A stretch of DNA of 35,797 nucleotides from positions 1 to 35,797 of the forward strand of contig CAAECI010000025.1 of the NCBI GenBank assembly GCA_900754255.1, in the 5' to 3' direction. This DNA comes from an uncultured Succinivibrio sp. (GTDB lineage: Bacteria > Pseudomonadota > Gammaproteobacteria > Enterobacterales > Succinivibrionaceae). How positions within the stretch are numbered: the stretch's first letter is position 1; each line of letters begins with the position of its first letter. The notes beneath the pieces were generated by a model that was given only the letters and a program-made list of their open reading frames with translations, was not told where the DNA came from and made no database searches. Both the position numbers and the translations under genes were made by a program. Shown piece after piece: positions 1 through 8,245 of this stretch.

Positions 1-33
1 CCGTTCAAAGTAGGTGCGATACTTCTTCGACAT
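1..33 (-). CDS. 5' end of an unidentified gene, running off the left edge
   Basis: An ATG on the minus strand at 33-31 opens a frame reading MSKKYRTYFER up to the window edge. No convincing Shine-Dalgarno sequence precedes it. Eleven codons are too few to name a family. The basic, aromatic N-terminus and the long AT-rich non-coding stretch to its right fit the start of a divergently transcribed gene, but chance is a real alternative. Confidence 0.3.
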   Translation of the reverse strand, partial: MSKKYRTYFER

Positions 34-494
34 GTTGTTTTCAAATACAGTAACACAATGAAAAATATGTAAAAGATTTTTTTTAAACAACTTGACTTCG
101 GTCGCTTCATAACAGATTATATAGCCGTCAGGGGGCTTTTTTCTATTTTTTATCGGTTTTACGCGTTGTTACGCAGATTATTTTTGTTCCTGATGAAATT
201 TATCAAAAGCAAAACGCATGCTTTGTTTTTACCCATATAATCAAAAAAATTATAAAGATCCGAATCGACGCCTGAGCCTCACCTGCCTGCACACAGGCAG
301 AATTGAACGACGTACGAACAAAGAAAACAAAAAGCACCTGCAAGGATAAGGAAAAGCCCCTTTAAACCCTCTGCCCCCAATGCACCGTCTTCTTTAAAAA
401 TGCGTTTGGTAATAAGTCGATTGGGATCGATTCAAATTGCGCCGCCGTCGCAGTTGACGTTTTCAATCTAACTACTATAAATTTTTAAAGACAT
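34..494. other. AT-rich intergenic region with hairpins
   Basis: No convincing gene is seen here. A perfect 7-bp hairpin with a 4-nt loop lies at 283-300 (CTGCCTG-CACA-CAGGCAG) with no T-tract after it. A weak terminator-like element lies at 123-142 (AGCC/GGCT followed by T6). A good sigma70-type promoter lies at 454-481, just before the activase gene. The region probably controls that gene and, if real, the partial gene at the left edge. Confidence 0.5.
454..481 (+). promoter_or_regulatory. Candidate sigma70 promoter for the activase fusion gene
   Basis: TTGACG (454-459) and TATAAA (476-481) are separated by 16 bp and match the -35 and -10 consensus well. Transcription would start near 488, only about 7 nt before the ATG at 495. 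That would leave a very short leader and no room for a normal Shine-Dalgarno sequence. The promoter is inferred from sequence match only. Confidence 0.45.
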
Positions 495-3400
495 ATGCAA
501 TCCGAATCTAAGCTGCTTTACAAAGTCGGGATCGACATAGGATCCACTACCGTTAAAACCGTTATTCTGGATAAGGACGATCGTATAGTTTTTAAAAGCT
601 ACGAACGCCATCTTTCCCAAACCTTTGAAGCGCTGAAGCGCAACTTCACCTATGTCAAAAACGAGCTTGCAGACAAGCCCTTCAAGCTCACCTTTACGGG
701 ATCGGCGGCCATGGGGCCGGCCTCCCGCGCCTCCTTTCCCTTCGAGCAGGAGGTTATAGCCTGCACCGCCGCGGTCAGAAAGCTTATTCCAGATACGGAT
801 ACGGTCATCGAGCTTGGCGGTGAGGATGCCAAAATCACCTACCTAAGCGGGGCTACGGAGCAGCGCATGAACGGAGCCTGTGCCGGCGGTACCGGTGCCT
901 TCATCGATCAGATGGCAGCGCTCCTGCATACGGATGCCGCAGGACTCAACACGCTCGCTACGGCCGGTAAAAACATTCATCCCATAGCCTCAAGATGCGG
1001 CGTGTTTGCCAAAACCGACATTCAGTCCCTCATGAACAACGGCATATCGCGCGAGGATATCGCGCTGTCCATCTTTCAGGCCGTAGTCATACAAACCATA
1101 GGTAATCTGGCCCAGGGTCGCCCCATCAAGGGACGCACGGCCTTTTTGGGCGGTCCTTTGCATTTTCTGCCGCGGCTTAAGCAATGCTTCATCGACACTC
1201 TGCATCTTGCTAAAGACGAAATAATCGAGGTACAGGATGCCAATTATTTCGTAGCCTGCGGTGCGGCCCTAAACGAGGCGGCGGAGATCATCACCGCCGA
1301 TGAGGCTTTAAAGCGTCTTGAGGAACTGCCGCCTGAAAAGAAGACCGAAACCTCATCTATGCCCGCCCTCTTTACAAGCGACGAGGAATATGAGGACTTT
1401 AAACGCCGTCATAATGCCGATCAAGTTCCTAGAGGCGATCTTAAAAGCTATAAAGGACCGCTCTATGTAGGTATAGATGCCGGATCCACCACCACCAAGA
1501 TTGCCGTGACGGGTAAGGATCACGAGCTTTTATATACCGACTATCGCTCAAATGCCGGCACCCCCTTGGCCACCGTCATTGCCGAGCTTAAGGATTTTTA
1601 TGCCCTTATGCCTTGTGAGGCCTATATAGGCGCCGCCTGTGCCACGGGCTACGGCGAGGATCTGGTGCGTGCCGCCTTGCATGCCGACATGGGAGAGGTT
1701 GAAACCTTTGCTCATCTGCGCGCCGCCTCCGAATTCTGTCCCGACGTCAGCTTCGTCATGGATATAGGCGGACAGGACATGAAGTGCTTCTTCGTGCAGG
1801 ACAAGGTTATAGGCGGGATCACGCTCAATGAGGCCTGCTCCGCTGGCTGCGGATCCTTTATCGAGACCTTTGCCAAATCGCTGGGCATGAGCGTGAAGGA
1901 CTTTGCCGCCTTGGCCGTAAAATCGCGCAGTCCCGTCGATCTGGGCACGCGCTGTACGGTATTTATGAACTCGCGTGTCAAGCAGGCCCAAAAGGACGGC
2001 GCCGCCGTCGCCGATATCTCAGCGGGGATCTCTTTGTCAGTCATTAAAAACGCTCTCTTTAAGGTCATGCAATTGCGCGACATCTCGACCTTGGGCGAGC
2101 ATATCGTGGTTCAGGGCGGAACCTTCCTCAACGACGCCGTATTGCGTTCCATGGAAAAGCTTATCGGCAAGAGCATAGTGCGTCCCGACGTTGCCGGACT
2201 CATGGGAGCGTACGGTGCAGCCCTTTTGGCCTCGGAATCGGACACGGAAAAATCCGCACTTTGCGCCTTAGATGCCCTTGATGACTTTAAATACGAAAGC
2301 AAAAACTATCGTTGCAAGCGTTGTACCAACGCCTGTGCCATCACCATGCTGCGCTTTGGCGACGGGCGCAAATATTACACCGGCAACCGCTGTGAAAAGG
2401 GCGCGGGCGGACGCTTGAGCGCCGATGAGGAAAACAACGTATACGAGTATAAATACAAGCGTCTTTTCGACTATGAAAGTCAAAAGCATGCGCCCTTGGG
2501 GAAGATCGGGATCCCGCGCGTGCTCAATATGTATGAGGACTATCCCTTCTGGTTTACTCTCTTTACCACCCTGGGCTTTGAGGTGGTGCTCTCCGATCCG
2601 AGCTCCAAGGAAATGTTCGATGCGGCCATGGCCACCGTTCCCTCAGAATCGCTGTGTTACCCGGCCAAGCTTGCCCACGGTCATGTGCAAAACCTCATCG
2701 ACAAGGGCGTGAAGGTTATCTTCTACCCCTGCATTCCCAATACGCAAAGGGATCAGATCCTAAAATCAGACAATACCTATAATTGTCCGGTGGTAACCTC
2801 CTACCCTGAAAACATACGCGGCAATATGGACGTGCTTAAGGAAAAGGGGATCAATTTCATCGAGCCATTTTTGCCCATGGAAAACAGAAAGGCACTGGTG
2901 GAAAGCCTCTGCAGTGCCTTCAATAAGGCCCGCATACGCATCCTGTACATGCATATGGCTCAGGCCGTGGGTAAGGCCTATGACGAGCTGTCTCGCTATC
3001 AGGACGACGTGATGCGCAAGGGCGAGGAGATAGTCGCGCGTTCCATAAAGGAAGGAAAACGCATTATCTTGCTCGCAGGACGTCCCTACCATGTTGATCC
3101 GGAGATAAATCACGGCATCGCCAAAATGCTTTCATCCTATGACGTAAGCGTGATCTCGGAGGACAGCGTACGCGGCATCAAGGTGCATGAAAGCGAGCAC
3201 GCCATCGTCAATCAATGGAGCTATCACTCAAGACTTTATCACGCCGCTCAGGTTGCAGCCGAGGATCCGCGCATCACGCTCATACAGCTTAGCTCCTTCG
3301 GCTGCGGACTTGATGCCGTAACCTGCGATCAGGTGCGATCAATACTGGAAAAACACCATCGCATCTATACCATGCTGAAGCTCGACGAGGTCTCCAATTT

Positions 3401-4757
3401 GGGAGCGGCGCGCATACGAGTTCGCTCATTGCTTGCAGCCCTAAGCCGTCGTAACGAAATACCCTTTAAGCGCGTGAGGGAGACGCCTAGGCCGCGCTTT
3501 GACGAGAAGGCCAAGCGCACGCATACCATTTTGGCCCCGCAAATGGCTCCCGTGCATTTTGAGCTCTTCCAGGCCGCACTTGCAAAGCACGGCTACGAGG
3601 TGGTGATCCCACCCATGCCCGATCGCAACGGCATAGATCTCGGTCTGCGCTACGTCAACAACGACATGTGCTATCCGGCCATCGTGATCATAGGACAGCT
3701 TCTGCAGGCGCTGCGCTCGGGTAAGTACGATCCCGAGCATACCTCGATCATGCTCTTTCAAACCTGCGGTGCATGCCGTGCCACCAATTATATGGCCGTA
3801 CTGCGCAAGGCCTTGGTGTTTGCAGGCTTTGCACACGTACCGGTCTTTGCCCTGTACGGACTTGAAACCGATTCCTTCAGGCTCTCGGCCAAAATGCTAC
3901 GCGACAGCATCAAGGCGGCGGTAATGGGCGATACGCTTATGAAGCTTAAAAATCGCGTCGAGCCCTATGAGGAATACAAGGGACAGACGGATAAGATGTA
4001 TCGTCAGTGGATGGATAAATGCAAGCAGGCCATCGCGCAGGGCGGCTCCTTTGCCTACCGAGCGACGCTCTCGCGCATGGTTCGTGCCTTTGATCGCATG
4101 CCCTTGCTTGACATACCGCGCAAGCCGCGCGTGGGTATAGTAGGAGAGATCCTCGTCAAATATCATCCCGTAGCCAACAATATGCTGGAAAAGGAATTGC
4201 TCGCGGAAAATGCCGAGGTGGTAATGCCCGACTTTTTGGACTTTTTCATGTACCTAAGCTGCGATAACATCGTACGCCACGATCTCTTAGGCGGTAAGCG
4301 CATACCTAAGGCCGAAAGTAAATTCTTTATCAGAATAGCCGAGCACTTCCGCGCTCCGGCTGCCCGCGCACTCACCCGCTCCAAGCGCTTCAGCCCTCCC
4401 GAATCCATCTTCAAAACCATGAGATTGGCCTCCCGCCACGTATCTACGGGTAACATGGCCGGAGAGGGATGGTTCCTGACAGGCGAGATGGTGAGGCTCA
4501 TAAGCGAAGGCGTAGGCAATATAGTTTGTCTGCAGCCCTTCGGATGCCTGCCCAACCACATCACCGGCAAAGGGGTTGTACACGCCTTACGCGAGGATTA
4601 CCAGGCCAATATAGTCACCATCGACTGCGACGCCGGAAGCTCCGAGGTCAATTCTATAAATCGCTTAAAGCTCATGCTGACCGTAGCCCGCGAGCGTAAC
4701 GACGAATTGCAAAAACGTAAGGATCTACCCGAGCTTAAGGTTCGTCTTATGATGTAA
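495..4757 (+). CDS. 2-hydroxyacyl-CoA dehydratase activase-type fusion (two BcrAD/BadFG modules, DUF2229, HgdB-like region)
   Basis: This 1420-residue protein joins two ASKHA-fold activator modules to a DUF2229/HgdB-like C-terminal half. Module 1 has the phosphate-binding motif GIDIGSTT at residue 12 and the cluster cysteines C129 (ACAGGTG) and C168 (SRCGVF). Module 2 has GIDAGSTTTK near residue 325 and cysteines C448 and C487. The 39-residue spacing is the same in both modules and matches the activator family, where two such cysteines per subunit hold a [4Fe-4S] cluster across a dimer. A cysteine linker follows (C607, C610, C614, C633). Further cysteines in the C-terminal half include C721 (ESLCYP), C746, FGCG and QTCGAC. 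Family members couple ATP hydrolysis to low-potential electron transfer. Carrying activator and acceptor-like parts together suggests a self-contained reductase. No hgdAB-type dehydratase genes are in the window, so the substrate is unknown. The start is uncertain only in its leader: module 1 begins at residue 12, so ATG 495 fits. Confidence 0.88.
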   Translation: MQSESKLLYKVGIDIGSTTVKTVILDKDDRIVFKSYERHLSQTFEALKRNFTYVKNELADKPFKLTFTGSAAMGPASRASFPFEQEVIACTAAVRKLIPDTDTVIELGGEDAKITYLSGATEQRMNGACAGGTGAFIDQMAALLHTDAAGLNTLATAGKNIHPIASRCGVFAKTDIQSLMNNGISREDIALSIFQAVVIQTIGNLAQGRPIKGRTAFLGGPLHFLPRLKQCFIDTLHLAKDEIIEVQDANYFVACGAALNEAAEIITADEALKRLEELPPEKKTETSSMPALFTSDEEYEDFKRRHNADQVPRGDLKSYKGPLYVGIDAGSTTTKIAVTGKDHELLYTDYRSNAGTPLATVIAELKDFYALMPCEAYIGAACATGYGEDLVRAALHADMGEVETFAHLRAASEFCPDVSFVMDIGGQDMKCFFVQDKVIGGITLNEACSAGCGSFIETFAKSLGMSVKDFAALAVKSRSPVDLGTRCTVFMNSRVKQAQKDGAAVADISAGISLSVIKNALFKVMQLRDISTLGEHIVVQGGTFLNDAVLRSMEKLIGKSIVRPDVAGLMGAYGAALLASESDTEKSALCALDALDDFKYESKNYRCKRCTNACAITMLRFGDGRKYYTGNRCEKGAGGRLSADEENNVYEYKYKRLFDYESQKHAPLGKIGIPRVLNMYEDYPFWFTLFTTLGFEVVLSDPSSKEMFDAAMATVPSESLCYPAKLAHGHVQNLIDKGVKVIFYPCIPNTQRDQILKSDNTYNCPVVTSYPENIRGNMDVLKEKGINFIEPFLPMENRKALVESLCSAFNKARIRILYMHMAQAVGKAYDELSRYQDDVMRKGEEIVARSIKEGKRIILLAGRPYHVDPEINHGIAKMLSSYDVSVISEDSVRGIKVHESEHAIVNQWSYHSRLYHAAQVAAEDPRITLIQLSSFGCGLDAVTCDQVRSILEKHHRIYTMLKLDEVSNLGAARIRVRSLLAALSRRNEIPFKRVRETPRPRFDEKAKRTHTILAPQMAPVHFELFQAALAKHGYEVVIPPMPDRNGIDLGLRYVNNDMCYPAIVIIGQLLQALRSGKYDPEHTSIMLFQTCGACRATNYMAVLRKALVFAGFAHVPVFALYGLETDSFRLSAKMLRDSIKAAVMGDTLMKLKNRVEPYEEYKGQTDKMYRQWMDKCKQAIAQGGSFAYRATLSRMVRAFDRMPLLDIPRKPRVGIVGEILVKYHPVANNMLEKELLAENAEVVMPDFLDFFMYLSCDNIVRHDLLGGKRIPKAESKFFIRIAEHFRAPAARALTRSKRFSPPESIFKTMRLASRHVSTGNMAGEGWFLTGEMVRLISEGVGNIVCLQPFGCLPNHITGKGVVHALREDYQANIVTIDCDAGSSEVNSINRLKLMLTVARERNDELQKRKDLPELKVRLMM

Positions 4758-4808
4758 CGTCTTTCATTTTTGCAGGCAATTATCTATCATTTGACGCAAT
4801 GCTAAAAA

Positions 4809-4834
4809 TGACGGTCCCATTTTGAGGACCGTCA
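4809..4834. other. Perfect 9-bp hairpin between the activase and ATPase genes
   Basis: TGACGGTCC (4809-4817) and GGACCGTCA (4826-4834) form a perfect stem with an 8-nt loop. No T-tract follows on the plus strand, so it is not a textbook terminator for the upstream gene. On the minus strand the stem is followed by a short T-run. It ends 25 nt before the ATPase start and could affect its expression or stabilise the upstream mRNA. Confidence 0.55.
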
Positions 4835-4836
4835 CC

Positions 4837-4869
4837 ATGAAAAAGACGGAACAGTCAATATGCTCATAA
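4837..4869 (+). CDS. Possible 10-codon leader ORF overlapping the ATPase start
   Basis: ATG 4837 opens MKKTEQSICS and stops at TAA 4867-4869, so it overlaps the ATPase start codon (4860) in another frame. It begins 2 nt after the 9-bp hairpin. There is no clear Shine-Dalgarno sequence. It may be a coupling leader or chance. Confidence 0.2.
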   Translation: MKKTEQSICS

Positions 4870-6233
4870 ATTTGCACATTCGCAACTTTCGATCCATACG
4901 CAAAGCCGACATCAGTTTCAAAGCCGATCGCGACGATATGACGGCGGTGCGCCTTTCAAAGGAAGGAGATACGGAACATCGTCTGCTCAAGACGGCCGAT
5001 CCTGATCTTACGGTAGTCCCCGTCAAAAACATCATCGGACTTTCATCCTTTGGCAAGACTACACTTATCGATGCTCTTTATGTTTTAAAGGATGTGACCT
5101 CGGGAACGGATGTCACGCAATACTACACGCCCTGCCTCGAAAGTCCTGAATTCGCCAAAGCTCCTATCGAAATCAGCGCCGATTTCACCCTTGAGCATAA
5201 GCACAAGCGCTTTAATGCTACCTACGGTGTAACCTTTACCGAAAAGGGACTTATAGACGAAAAGCTATTCATAGAGGATGAGGCGGACACACATTTTCGC
5301 ATCACCGACGGGATCATCACTCAAAAAAGCGACGCCGTTACGGGAGAGAGTGAATACCTTAAGGGAAATTGTCCCGGCGGAAAAACGGAGGGACAAAGCT
5401 TTCTCTGCTATCTGTCACAAAACGCTCCCGACGGGATCATAGGCAGTGCCGCCTTCACACTAACCCACGGATTTTTCTTTTTATTTTTAGATGACATAAG
5501 TGCTCATGCCACGGTTTCAGCCTTTGAGGAATTCTCCTTATCGGTAGCACCCTTTCTTGAAAACGTGAAAGATCACAAAGAAGAGTTTTTACTCTCCCAG
5601 CTCTCTCACTTCATGAAGGATATGACCGGGATCGAAAGCCTGCGTCATGAAATAAATGATCAGGGGGTAAACAGCCTCTTTGCCGTACATAAATGCGGTA
5701 AAGAAAGCTATGAGCTGGATTTTAATTACGAAAGCGACAGCACACGCGCAACCTTCCTCGTACTCATACACATTTTAAAAAGCATTTTGGTGGGCGCCGT
5801 TGCAATCATCGATGATTTCAACACTCATCTGCACCCTTATGCCCAGATCTATCTGCCCAAGCTTTTCAAAAGCGAGCGCAATGAGCTTGAAGCTCAGCTC
5901 ATAATCGTACATCACGGCGAAAAGATCATGATCCCGGATGGGGAGGAATGCGCCGATGAGCTATGCTGCCTAAACCGTTCGCCCGAAGGCGGCACTGTGG
6001 CGGTCTCAGGTCGTGAGCTGATTAAGAGCAGTAATGTGGAATTTGCCCACGGCCGCCGTCGCGGCAAAATGCCCCCGCCGCCCATCAAGCAAAATTCCGA
6101 CAACAGCGAAAGCGTACGTACCGTGACTACCTCGAAACGAAAAAGCGAAGGTAGTAGTGAGGCGAATGCCAAGAAAAGCAAATCCAAGAATTCACAGAGC
6201 GTGTTCTACTTTGAAAGTGACGAGGAAAGCTGA
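4860..6233 (+). CDS. AAA15/OLD-type ATPase, orphan
   Basis: This 457-residue protein looks like an ABC/SMC-like AAA ATPase of the AAA15 (RloA/AbiLii-type) group. The N-terminus LHIRNFRSI is the usual first strand. Walker A is GLSSFGKT at residues 60-67. The signature-like region is ESDST at 291-295, where the family usually has ESDGT. Walker B is AIIDDFNTHLHP around 315-326, with Asp319 where the family usually has the catalytic Glu. The switch His is in IVHHGE. No Toprim nuclease domain follows, unlike OLD proteins. The C-terminus (from about residue 395) is basic and Ser/Lys-rich and looks disordered. Relatives usually sit beside a nuclease or RloB-like partner, but here a strong terminator follows directly. 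A role in phage defence or RNA/DNA processing is possible but not shown; hydrolysis may be slow given the E-to-D change. Confidence 0.75.
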   Translation: MLINLHIRNFRSIRKADISFKADRDDMTAVRLSKEGDTEHRLLKTADPDLTVVPVKNIIGLSSFGKTTLIDALYVLKDVTSGTDVTQYYTPCLESPEFAKAPIEISADFTLEHKHKRFNATYGVTFTEKGLIDEKLFIEDEADTHFRITDGIITQKSDAVTGESEYLKGNCPGGKTEGQSFLCYLSQNAPDGIIGSAAFTLTHGFFFLFLDDISAHATVSAFEEFSLSVAPFLENVKDHKEEFLLSQLSHFMKDMTGIESLRHEINDQGVNSLFAVHKCGKESYELDFNYESDSTRATFLVLIHILKSILVGAVAIIDDFNTHLHPYAQIYLPKLFKSERNELEAQLIIVHHGEKIMIPDGEECADELCCLNRSPEGGTVAVSGRELIKSSNVEFAHGRRRGKMPPPPIKQNSDNSESVRTVTTSKRKSEGSSEANAKKSKSKNSQSVFYFESDEES

Positions 6234-6245
6234 CGGCACTTATGC

Positions 6246-6274
6246 AACAGGTGGCAATATTGCCACCTGTTTTC
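6246..6274 (+). terminator. Terminator after the AAA15 ATPase gene
   Basis: A perfect palindrome (AACAGGTGGCAAT/ATTGCCACCTGTT, 6246-6271) lies 12 nt after the ATPase stop and ends in a short T-run. Its inner bases would form the loop. It separates the plus-strand ATPase from the convergent minus-strand zinc-ribbon gene and could act on both transcripts. Confidence 0.75.
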
Positions 6275-6308
6275 AATCATAGGTCAAATTACGCCTTGGC
6301 TTTTGCCC

Positions 6309-6785
6309 TTACAGCTGTTGTAGCGATCTAGGCGCCGCAGTCTCTTTGGAATCGGGGAAAAAGAGGTAAATTACAAAGAAAAATCCTACCAAGGGTATGA
6401 TCGCAACCCACGCAAGATAGGTATTTTTACCGCAATCCCTAAGGCGCCCCGCCACACAAAAATAGACATACAAAATAAGAAATACCAAGGGCAGTAAACC
6501 TATGACGCCAAAAATCAGCAGCAAAAGCGGCTCATCAGTTTCCGACATGGATCTTTCAAACGCTCCGTTGACTGCACTGAAGAGGAAGGAAACAACGAAA
6601 AAAAGCACGGTAAATAAAATGAAAGGACATCTTTTCATACCCTTCTTCGTCTTTACGACTTTGCCGGGCTCAATATCCTTTACATTTACTGTTGATGCTA
6701 CCTCCTGTCCGAATACGGCCGTACCGCATTCAGGACAAAATTTATCGGTGGGCCCAATCTCCGTACCGCACTTTTTACAAAACAT
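6309..6785 (-). CDS. Zinc-ribbon DUF805 membrane protein
   Basis: The N-terminus carries a small zinc ribbon (C3xxC6 and C17xxC20, MFCKKCG...FCPECG). About 30 polar residues follow, then a DUF805-type membrane domain with hydrophobic segments near residues 53-70, 85-110 and 122-145. The stretch GRLRDCGKNTYLAW matches the conserved R-L-x-D-x-G loop of DUF805. The family has no agreed function; zinc-ribbon fusions to it are common. The start has a good Shine-Dalgarno (GGGGG about 6 nt upstream). It lies downstream of the JetD-like gene on the same strand, with a terminator-like hairpin in the 52-nt gap, so its expression may be reduced relative to that gene. Confidence 0.8.
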   Translation of the reverse strand: MFCKKCGTEIGPTDKFCPECGTAVFGQEVASTVNVKDIEPGKVVKTKKGMKRCPFILFTVLFFVVSFLFSAVNGAFERSMSETDEPLLLLIFGVIGLLPLVFLILYVYFCVAGRLRDCGKNTYLAWVAIIPLVGFFFVIYLFFPDSKETAAPRSLQQL

Positions 6786-6804
6786 ACTAATACCCCCGCA
6801 ATTG

Positions 6805-6830
6805 AAACCCCCTCATAAAATTATGAGGGG
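6805..6830 (-). terminator. Terminator/attenuator between the JetD-like and zinc-ribbon genes
   Basis: CCCCTCATAA (6809-6818) and TTATGAGGGG (6821-6830) form a 9-10-bp stem. On the minus strand it is followed by G and a short TTT run. It sits 7 nt after the JetD-like stop codon and just before the Shine-Dalgarno of the zinc-ribbon gene, so it may be a partial terminator. Confidence 0.6.
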
Positions 6831-6837
6831 CTATTCT

Positions 6838-8175
6838 TTATAGAGATTCCAGATCGCTTATGGGCTGATCCTCATCGTCCTCTTCATGTAAGACGGGACT
6901 GTCAGCTCTTGTCGCAGGCATTTCCTCTCTTGCCGAGGGGGCTTCTGCCTTTTTCTTCTCCTCGATCACGTGCAGTTGCTCGTCATTGACCGGAAGGGAG
7001 ATCCCGGCAGCATGACACAAAAGCTCAAAGGGAATACGCTCCTGAACTATGCTCATGGATTCCTTCTTAATGATACGTGCCAAGAAAAGCTGATACAGAT
7101 CGCTCTCCTGACGGTTCAAAAGCAAGGGTGAATCCAAAGGCACCGACTCCTTGGTAATAAAATCGGGAGTCCACAGATCCTGATTGTCAAAGAAGGATTG
7201 CTCATCCAAAAGACGCGACTGGGTCTTAGGCAGATGCACGCGTATGTTGTTCAAGCGTAAAAGCGCATTGATCCCTATGGAACCTAAATATACGGTATTT
7301 GCCTTGGCTATCCAAGAGATGGAGCACATCTGACCCAAATTTGTCGTAGGCAGGATCACGGCTACGGTCGAAGGTGCATCCGGCAAGGATAAAGCCGAGG
7401 CCAAATCCTCCATAAAGAGCACTTGATTTGGATGTACGGACAGCTTGGCGGCCTCGGGTACGGGGCAGGCCAAATAACGCAGATTCCCCACATGCTCTCT
7501 GATCTTGGGATCGAGCACCACGATGCGAATGAGTGAAGGCGGAGGAATAAGTCCGAGCTGGCGCAGATCCTTTCTTAAGGGATTGAGCTTCAAATTGTTT
7601 CTGAGGAAGAGCAGCAGGAAGTTGCGGAATTTCTCAAACCACACCGAATCCACGCCGCGAATACGCATCTGGCGTATCATGCTGCCGCTGTTGGGATTCT
7701 TTAAGATCCAACGGCAAACCTCCACGAATCGAATGAAATCCAAATCCTCAAGCGAGGTTAGATTGGCTATATGCTCGATAGCACTGTCCACCAATACGGG
7801 AATGCGATCGGCAACCACATCCAAGCGCTTTAGAGCCGTACGGTATTCGACCAGATGACCGCACCATGAAACGATTTCGTCAGGAGAATCAAACACCAAA
7901 TGCACGGGCACTTCGACGCGACCTAAACCGCGGAATTCCTTTTCAATGAAATCGACCTTACCTGCGGCCAGCTCGCCGTGCCAATCATTGCAGAAGCTTA
8001 AAAAAAGCTCCTTATTGGCATTGATTTCCTCTTCCTTAGCGGGAGCATCAAGAATAATGCGAAATGGGAATCCCTGAATCTCGTGGTTGTTTTTAACATG
8101 TTCCGTCAGCCACAAAACAACCTTTGACTGATAGATCTCGTTGATTTCGTTACGAATACTGTTGCGGGTTTTCAC
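6838..8175 (-). CDS. Stand-alone JetD-like protein (DUF3322-DUF2220) with a degenerate Toprim site
   Basis: This 445-residue protein aligns by eye with JetD, the topoisomerase VI/Spo11-like nuclease of Wadjet plasmid-defence systems. The N-terminal DUF3322 part ends in RQMRIRGVDSVWFEKF (about 165-185), matching the JetD pattern R-x-L-x-I-x-G-V-D-T-K-F-I-E. The DUF2220/Toprim part has VLFMED (E256, where JetD has VEN), SISW, and QERIPFELL near residue 380. Where JetD has YWGDIDTHG, this protein reads YLGSIGINA: Ser299, Gly301 and Asn303 replace the two catalytic Asp and the His. DNA cleavage by the usual mechanism is therefore unlikely. No JetA, JetB or JetC is in the window. The tail from about 405 is acidic and low-complexity. 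The start is GTG 8175, chosen for an AAGGAG 6 nt upstream. The gene follows tadA by 70 nt with no terminator seen between them. Confidence 0.82.
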   Translation of the reverse strand: MKTRNSIRNEINEIYQSKVVLWLTEHVKNNHEIQGFPFRIILDAPAKEEEINANKELFLSFCNDWHGELAAGKVDFIEKEFRGLGRVEVPVHLVFDSPDEIVSWCGHLVEYRTALKRLDVVADRIPVLVDSAIEHIANLTSLEDLDFIRFVEVCRWILKNPNSGSMIRQMRIRGVDSVWFEKFRNFLLLFLRNNLKLNPLRKDLRQLGLIPPPSLIRIVVLDPKIREHVGNLRYLACPVPEAAKLSVHPNQVLFMEDLASALSLPDAPSTVAVILPTTNLGQMCSISWIAKANTVYLGSIGINALLRLNNIRVHLPKTQSRLLDEQSFFDNQDLWTPDFITKESVPLDSPLLLNRQESDLYQLFLARIIKKESMSIVQERIPFELLCHAAGISLPVNDEQLHVIEEKKKAEAPSAREEMPATRADSPVLHEEDDEDQPISDLESL

Positions 8176-8245
8176 ATCTCGCTCCTTTCTCTATTCTATC
8201 CGCTCGCTTCACGATCCTAGAACCTAAAGTAAACGTCAGATCATA

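Noticed and set aside
123..142. Intrinsic terminator in the left intergenic region
   Set aside because: The stem is only about 4 bp and no plus-strand gene ends before it in the window.
3441..4583. Minus-strand ORFs opposite the activase gene
   Set aside because: Shadow frames of a long coding sequence whose plus-strand motifs are intact throughout.
4860..8175. A complete Wadjet (JetABCD) or OLD/Gabija-type defence system
   Set aside because: No JetA/B/C, no Toprim nuclease on the ATPase and no UvrD-like helicase; the JetD-like active site is also degenerate.
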